A stretch of 64,000 nt of DNA, from the NCBI GenBank assembly GCA_020161535.1, contig JAIUNW010000004.1:186001-250000 (forward strand), read 5' to 3'. The notes below the pieces were generated by a model. It ran no database searches and was not told where the DNA came from. It saw only the letters and a list, made by a program, of their open reading frames with translations. Below, one piece after another: positions 59,441 to 64,000 of the stretch; the first letter of the stretch is position 1, and every line of letters begins with the position of its first letter. The DNA is from Bacteroidota bacterium (lineage in GTDB: Bacteria; Bacteroidota; Bacteroidia; Chitinophagales; Chitinophagaceae). The translations under genes and the position numbers were made by a program.

Positions 59441-62400
59441 ATGAATTTGGACCATTTGTTGGATCGGTATGTAAATGATGGCCGCCTTTTTCAATTGGCG
59501 GACAAACTCGGCTTGTCCAAACCCCAGCACCTCGTCTTAAAGCACCTGAGCGGCAGCGCAGCAGAATGCATTCTAGCCGCCCTGTTAAAGCACGCTGCGA
59601 GCCAAAACAGCAATCACCTGGTTATTCTGAATGATGCCGAAGAAGCTGCTTATTTCCACAATACGTTGGAAAACCTCAGCGGCGCGCTCGACTTGTTCTA
59701 TTTTCCTTCTTCTTTTCGCAATAAGAAAAATTACAGCCTGCTGAACAGCAGCCATGTGATGTTGCGCACCGAAACCCTCACCCGTTTGAGTACCGGCGGT
59801 AACAAAAAACTGGTGGTCACTTATCCCGAAGCCCTTTTTGAAAAACTGGTGCCACCCGACACCCTCAGCAAAAATATCATCCACATCAAAGTGAACGATG
59901 TGCTCGATACGGTGAAACTGTTTGCACAACTCACCGACGCGGGCTTTCATAGAACCGATTTTGTGTACGAGCCGGGGCAGTTTGCCGTGCGTGGTGGCAT
60001 TGTAGATATCTATTCATTTGGCAATGAAAAACCATATCGGGTGGAACTGTTCGGCAATGATGTGGACAGCATTCGGCTTTTTGACCCCGAGAGCCAGTTG
60101 AGTGAACGCAAGCTGTTACAAGTAAGTATCATTCCCAACTTGCAGGCTGAAATGCCCGCCGAAGCCACGGTATCGCTCTTTGATTTTATGCCGGCACAAA
60201 CCGCGGTATGGATGAACGACTGGCAATTTGTAAAAGAGCGATTGGAAATCCAGGAAGAAGACCTGGGGCTTTTTCTGGCACGTAATGAAGGTGCGAAAGC
60301 CACTGATGAAGACGAAGGCGAGAAGCTGCACCGATCGACCGTGCGAGCCGAAGAATTCTTCACCGCGGCAGAGATCGGTGATTTCTTGCAATCGTATTCA
60401 GTGGTGGAGATGGAGGGAGCTGCAGGTTTTCCTGGCCGGCTGCCCCTTGAAATAGATTTTCATACCAAACCCCAGCCCTCGTTTAACCGGCAGTTTGAAT
60501 TGCTGATCAAAGATTTTCAGCAATGGGAGAAGAAAGGATTTGAACTCTATTTTTTTGCGGAGAACCCCAAACAGTTGGAACGCTTGCACAGCATTTTCGA
60601 AGACCTGAAAGCGTCCATCCATTTCACGCCTATACCCGTGGCCATACACGGTGGCTTTATAGACGAAGACCTGAAAGTGGTTTGTTATACCGATCACCAG
60701 GTTTTTCAGCGCTACCACAAATACAAAGTCAAGCAGGCCTATAACAAGAACAAAGCACTTACCCTGCGCACCCTGCGCGAATTGCAACCCGGCGATTATG
60801 TGTCGCATATCGATCATGGCGTTGGCGTGTACAGTGGTTTGCAAAAAATTGATGTGGGCGGTAAAATGCAGGAAGCCGTTCGCATTATTTATAAAGACAG
60901 CGATATCCTCTATGTCAATATCAGCAGCCTGCACAAAATATCCAAATACACCGGCAAAGAAGGTACGGTGCCCAAGGTGAATAAACTGGGCAGCGATGCC
61001 TGGGCGAAACTGAAGGAGAAGACCAAGACCCGGGTGAAAGAGATCGCTTTCGACCTGATCAAATTATACGCACAGCGGAAAGCACAACAGGGCTTTGCGT
61101 TTACGCCCGATACTTACCTGCAAACTGAATTAGAAGCTTCTTTTATTTACGAAGACACGCCTGATCAGAGCAAGGCCAGTGCCGACGTGAAAAAAGACAT
61201 GGAAGCGCCTTCGCCGATGGATCGCCTGGTTTGCGGTGATGTAGGTTTCGGTAAAACGGAAATTGCTATACGCGCGGCTTTCAAAGCAGCGACCGACGGT
61301 AAACAGGTGGCGGTATTGGTGCCCACCACCATCTTGGCCTTCCAGCACTATAAAACATTCCGCGAACGGTTGAAAGATTTTCCGGTTACGGTCGATTATG
61401 TGAACCGGTTCAAATCAACCAAAGAGAAAAAAGAAACCTACCAGAAAGTATCCGATGGCAAAGTGGAGATCTTGGTAGGTACCCATAGCATTCTCGGCAA
61501 AGACGTGAAGTTCAAAGACCTTGGCTTGCTGGTGATCGACGAAGAGCAGAAATTTGGGGTGGCACATAAGGAAAAGATCAAAACCCTGCGCACCAATGTA
61601 GATTGTCTCACCCTAACGGCAACGCCTATCCCAAGAACCCTGCAATTCAGCCTGATGGGCGCGCGCGACCTGAGTATCATGAATACGCCGCCACCCAACC
61701 GGCAACCAATTCAAACCGAGGTGCAGGTATTTAATGAAGACTTTATCAGGGATGCGATTTATTTTGAGACCGAGCGCGGTGGACAAGTTTTCTTCATCCA
61801 AAACCGCGTGCAGGGGCTGGCTGAAATGACGGCGTTGATACAAAGTCATTGCCCGGATTTGAGTGTGGGTTTTGCACACGGCCAAATGGAAGGACAGGTG
61901 CTGGAAGACCGCATCATGGATTTCATCGACAAGAAATACGATGTGTTGGTTTGTACCAATATTGTAGAAAGTGGGGTTGATATTCCGAATGTGAATACGA
62001 TTATCGTAAACAATGCCCACCAGTTCGGTTTGAGCGACCTGCACCAGTTGCGGGGCCGCGTGGGTCGCAGCAATCGAAAAGCATTTTGTTACCTGCTGGC
62101 GCCGCCGATGAGCACCCTGCCCAACGATTCGAAAAAAAGATTGCAAACCCTGGAACAGCACAGCGAGTTGGGCAGCGGGTTCCAGATTGCCATGCGCGAC
62201 CTTGATATCAGGGGGGCGGGCAATATGTTGGGTGGGGAGCAAAGTGGTTTTATGGCCGAGATCGGCTTTGAGATGTACCAGAAGATACTCGACGAAGCCA
62301 TCCGCGAACTGAAAAGAAGTTCGTTCCGCGAGTTGTTTAAGGAAGAAATTTCGCAGCAGGAAGATTATGTACAGGATTGCACCATCGACACCGACCTCGA

Positions 62401-62848
62401 GATACTGATCCCCGACGATTATGTGGAAAGCATCACCGAGCGATTGAGTTTATACCAGCGCCTGGACGACAGCGAAAACGAAGAAGAATTACAGGCATTT
62501 TTCCAGGAAATGACCGACCGTTTTGGTCCGGTGCCCGCCCCGGTAGAAGACTTGTTTGATACCGTGCGGGTTCGCCGGCTGGCGGTAGAGTTGGGTTTTG
62601 AAAAATTGTTGTTGCGCGATGAGGTGCTCAAATGCTTCTTTGTGAACAAGCACGATTCGCCCTATTTCGAGTCGGACCTGTTTCATGGCATTATCCGTTA
62701 CCTGCAAGACAATACCAACAATGCGCGGCTGAAACAAACCGGTAAAAATTTCCTGCTGCTGGTAGATCGCATGAAAGACATGAAAACCATACTGGGTTTC
62801 CTGCAGCGTTTACACAAGGGCGTTATGCAACCCCAGCCGGCAGAATAG
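59441..62848 (+). CDS. mfd: Transcription-repair coupling factor Mfd
   Basis: An 1135-aa translocase that removes stalled RNA polymerase and recruits UvrA. Domains in order: UvrB-homology part (first ~300 residues, including FVYEPGQFAVRGGIVDIYSF), RNA polymerase-interacting CarD-like domain (LQPGDYVSHIDHGVGVYSG near 450), translocase with Walker A (CGDVGFGKTEIAIRAAF near 600) and the DEEQ box (VIDEEQKFGVAHKEK near 700), motif VI (LRGRVGRSNRKAFCYLL), and the C-terminal TRCF domain. Length and order are standard. It has its own promoter. Confidence 0.96.
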   Translation: MNLDHLLDRYVNDGRLFQLADKLGLSKPQHLVLKHLSGSAAECILAALLKHAASQNSNHLVILNDAEEAAYFHNTLENLSGALDLFYFPSSFRNKKNYSLLNSSHVMLRTETLTRLSTGGNKKLVVTYPEALFEKLVPPDTLSKNIIHIKVNDVLDTVKLFAQLTDAGFHRTDFVYEPGQFAVRGGIVDIYSFGNEKPYRVELFGNDVDSIRLFDPESQLSERKLLQVSIIPNLQAEMPAEATVSLFDFMPAQTAVWMNDWQFVKERLEIQEEDLGLFLARNEGAKATDEDEGEKLHRSTVRAEEFFTAAEIGDFLQSYSVVEMEGAAGFPGRLPLEIDFHTKPQPSFNRQFELLIKDFQQWEKKGFELYFFAENPKQLERLHSIFEDLKASIHFTPIPVAIHGGFIDEDLKVVCYTDHQVFQRYHKYKVKQAYNKNKALTLRTLRELQPGDYVSHIDHGVGVYSGLQKIDVGGKMQEAVRIIYKDSDILYVNISSLHKISKYTGKEGTVPKVNKLGSDAWAKLKEKTKTRVKEIAFDLIKLYAQRKAQQGFAFTPDTYLQTELEASFIYEDTPDQSKASADVKKDMEAPSPMDRLVCGDVGFGKTEIAIRAAFKAATDGKQVAVLVPTTILAFQHYKTFRERLKDFPVTVDYVNRFKSTKEKKETYQKVSDGKVEILVGTHSILGKDVKFKDLGLLVIDEEQKFGVAHKEKIKTLRTNVDCLTLTATPIPRTLQFSLMGARDLSIMNTPPPNRQPIQTEVQVFNEDFIRDAIYFETERGGQVFFIQNRVQGLAEMTALIQSHCPDLSVGFAHGQMEGQVLEDRIMDFIDKKYDVLVCTNIVESGVDIPNVNTIIVNNAHQFGLSDLHQLRGRVGRSNRKAFCYLLAPPMSTLPNDSKKRLQTLEQHSELGSGFQIAMRDLDIRGAGNMLGGEQSGFMAEIGFEMYQKILDEAIRELKRSSFRELFKEEISQQEDYVQDCTIDTDLEILIPDDYVESITERLSLYQRLDDSENEEELQAFFQEMTDRFGPVPAPVEDLFDTVRVRRLAVELGFEKLLLRDEVLKCFFVNKHDSPYFESDLFHGIIRYLQDNTNNARLKQTGKNFLLLVDRMKDMKTILGFLQRLHKGVMQPQPAE

Positions 62849-62849
62849 G

Positions 62850-63281
62850 TCAGCGCAATTTCTTTTCCATTACAAAATGGGGGATGGTCACTTCTTCAAA
62901 CTCCGATCCGGTGATTTCATAACCCAACCGTTCGTAGAAGCCGACCGCCGTTTTGCGGGCATGCATCATCAGGGTATAAAATCCGCGGTCGCGTGCAATG
63001 TTTTCGGCAAACTGCATCAGGGCCCGGCCAACGCCCTTGCCCTGCAAGTTATTACTGACCGCCATCTGGCGAAGCCGGATCACGCGGGGGTCTTCTTTGA
63101 CCAGCATACAGCAGCCCAGCATTTTATCGTCTTCGAAAGCCCCGATGAGGATTTCTTCCTTTTCCTTGTCCAATTCTTCCTGGCTGAAACTGAGCCCGAG
63201 GGGGCGACGCAATATATCATCACGTAACCGGATCATCTGTCTGTATTCAACCGACCCGTGATCGATTATTTTGAGTGCCAT
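62850..63281 (-). CDS. GNAT-family N-acetyltransferase
   Basis: A 143-aa GNAT. The acetyl-CoA pyrophosphate loop is VSNNLQGKGVGRALMQFAEN (Q/RxxGxG/A), with the typical strand RLRQMAV before it and the C-terminal KTAVGFYERLGYEITGSEF. The substrate cannot be identified. It converges on mfd with a one-base gap and is divergent from acpP with a 175-base gap holding the acpP promoter. Confidence 0.9.
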   Translation of the reverse strand: MALKIIDHGSVEYRQMIRLRDDILRRPLGLSFSQEELDKEKEEILIGAFEDDKMLGCCMLVKEDPRVIRLRQMAVSNNLQGKGVGRALMQFAENIARDRGFYTLMMHARKTAVGFYERLGYEITGSEFEEVTIPHFVMEKKLR

Positions 63282-63403
63282 GAAGAAAATTTATCGTTAG
63301 TTGTCTAAAATACAAAATTCTTGCTTACAATTGTTAGTCAAACCGAGGCAATGCCTACACTGTCAAGGCTTTGGCGGTCAAATAATTAAAAAAAAAGCAA
63401 AAA

Positions 63404-63432
63404 TTGTTATTTACCCAAAAAACATATTTTTG
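63404..63432 (+). promoter_or_regulatory. acpP promoter (-33 TTG, -7 TATTTTTG)
   Basis: TTG at 63404-63406 and TATTTTTG at 63425-63432 with 18 bases between them: the best full match to the Bacteroidota promoter consensus in the window. It is 25 bases before the acpP ATG (63457). Confidence 0.75.
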
Positions 63433-63456
63433 CAGCCGAAACTAAACTTTACGAAA

Positions 63457-63693
63457 ATGTCAGACATCGCAACAAGAGTAAAAAAGATCATTGTTGACAA
63501 ACTCGGAGTAGACGAAGCAGAAGTAACCAACGAAGCTTCTTTCACCAATGATCTTGGCGCTGACTCTCTGGATACAGTAGAACTGATCATGGAATTCGAG
63601 AAAGAATTCAATATCTCTATCCCGGATGAGCAAGCAGAAACAATTACTACTGTAGGCCAGGCTGTTGCTTATCTCGAAGAGCACGCTAAGTAA
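63457..63693 (+). CDS. acpP: Acyl carrier protein
   Basis: The 78-aa acyl carrier protein of type II fatty acid synthesis. The phosphopantetheine attachment Ser lies in [19 protein letters not shown] (Ser38 region), the acidic helix II follows, and the N-terminus [18 protein letters not shown] is typical. The start at 63457 is set by the strong promoter just upstream; an in-frame extension from 63301 lies before that promoter. fabF follows after 98 bases, the usual acpP-fabF order. Confidence 0.97.
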   Translation: MSDIATRVKKIIVDKLGVDEAEVTNEASFTNDLGADSLDTVELIMEFEKEFNISIPDEQAETITTVGQAVAYLEEHAK

Positions 63694-63720
63694 ACGGATT
63701 CATCTGTTTCAGGCATATTT

Positions 63721-63761
63721 AATCCGCCTTTCGAAAGCAATTTCCGCTCAGAAGGCGGATT
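63721..63761 (+). other. 10-base hairpin between acpP and fabF
   Basis: AATCCGCCTT (63721-63730) pairs perfectly with AAGGCGGATT (63752-63761) around a 21-base loop. There is no clear T-run after it, so it is more likely to stabilise acpP mRNA or attenuate fabF than to terminate fully. Confidence 0.6.
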
Positions 63762-63791
63762 TATCACGTTTAAAATCCGGCAATTAACTAC

Positions 63792-64000
63792 ATGGAACTG
63801 AAAAGAGTTGTAGTAACAGGAATCGGTGCTTTGACGCCGGTGGGTAATACCCACCAGGAATATTGGAACGGGCTTGTCAACGGTGTCTCTGGCGCTGATA
63901 TGATAACCCTTTTTGATGCGTCCAAGTTCAAAACCCGGTTTGCCTGCGAAGTAAAAAATTTCGACCCAGTCAGTTTCCTCGACAAGAAAGAAGCCCGGAA
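63792..64000 (+). CDS. fabF: Beta-ketoacyl-ACP synthase II, 5' part (cut by window edge)
   Basis: The first 69 codons of FabF, the condensing enzyme of fatty acid elongation: MELKRVVVTGIGALTPVGNT is the diagnostic N-terminus and FKTRFACEVKNFDP follows. The active-site Cys-His-His lies beyond the window. It is downstream of acpP, as in most bacteria. Confidence 0.93.
   Translation, partial: MELKRVVVTGIGALTPVGNTHQEYWNGLVNGVSGADMITLFDASKFKTRFACEVKNFDPVSFLDKKEAR

Overview
The window is a stretch of chromosome from a member of the Bacteroidota, most probably a Chitinophagaceae-like soil or freshwater bacterium. The evidence is the promoter grammar (several genes are preceded by a TAnnTTTG -7 element a few bases before the start, and purine-rich ribosome binding sites are scarce), a GldB-type gliding lipoprotein, a DUF5686 outer-membrane protein, a TonB receptor with an N-terminal carboxypeptidase-like domain, orphan FtsX/MacB permeases, a MoxR/DUF58/BatA locus and many small lipoproteins. 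No rRNA, tRNA, CRISPR array, phage or complete insertion sequence was seen. Both ends of the window cut a gene: a DEAD-box helicase on the left and fabF on the right.

Layout. 0-7 kb: RNA helicase, periplasmic amidase, phosphoesterase, then a divergent locus with a UmuD-like protein that lacks its protease residues, two degenerate LigT-like proteins and a PA0069-type radical SAM protein, followed by an amino-acid permease. 7-13 kb: an FtsX-type permease with a paralogue remnant beside it, and a peptidoglycan-recycling pair (amino-sugar kinase fused to a RapZ C-terminal domain, plus a MurU-like nucleotidyltransferase). 13-17 kb: a secreted GH29 fucosidase and GH51 arabinofuranosidase pair. 17-29 kb: gldB, nadE, the MoxR-DUF58-BatD-like-BatA-rsgA run, small lipoproteins, a gamma carbonic anhydrase, a class III aminotransferase and an NHL-repeat lipoprotein. 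30-34 kb: the glycerol cluster glpF, glpD, glpK, with tandem repeats between glpD and glpK.

34.3-36 kb is the only clearly accessory-looking stretch. It is a gene-poor islet bounded by two inverted arrays of CGCAGAG-type repeats. It encloses a small zinc-ribbon gene broken by an in-frame stop and a second open-frame remnant. 36-44.6 kb: the DUF5686 protein, a small regulator/CreD locus with a shared operator-like sequence, and an operon kdnA-kdsB-kdnB, predicted to make and activate 8-amino-Kdo (Kdo8N) for lipopolysaccharide. 44.6-53 kb: a very large outer-membrane protein, a metallo-hydrolase, a flippase with a divergent promoter, and an MbnP/di-heme peroxidase pair. 53-64 kb: housekeeping genes (dtd, MazG, glyS, a flavin reductase, a TonB receptor, mfd, a GNAT, acpP, fabF) and a pair of small paralogous membrane proteins.

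All function calls come from reading motifs and gene context by eye; no database search was run. The most interesting points are the repeat-bounded islet, the protease-dead UmuD/LigT-like locus with its palindromic operator, the kinase-RapZ fusion beside murU, the Kdo8N operon, and the CreD protein with an extra four-helix membrane domain.
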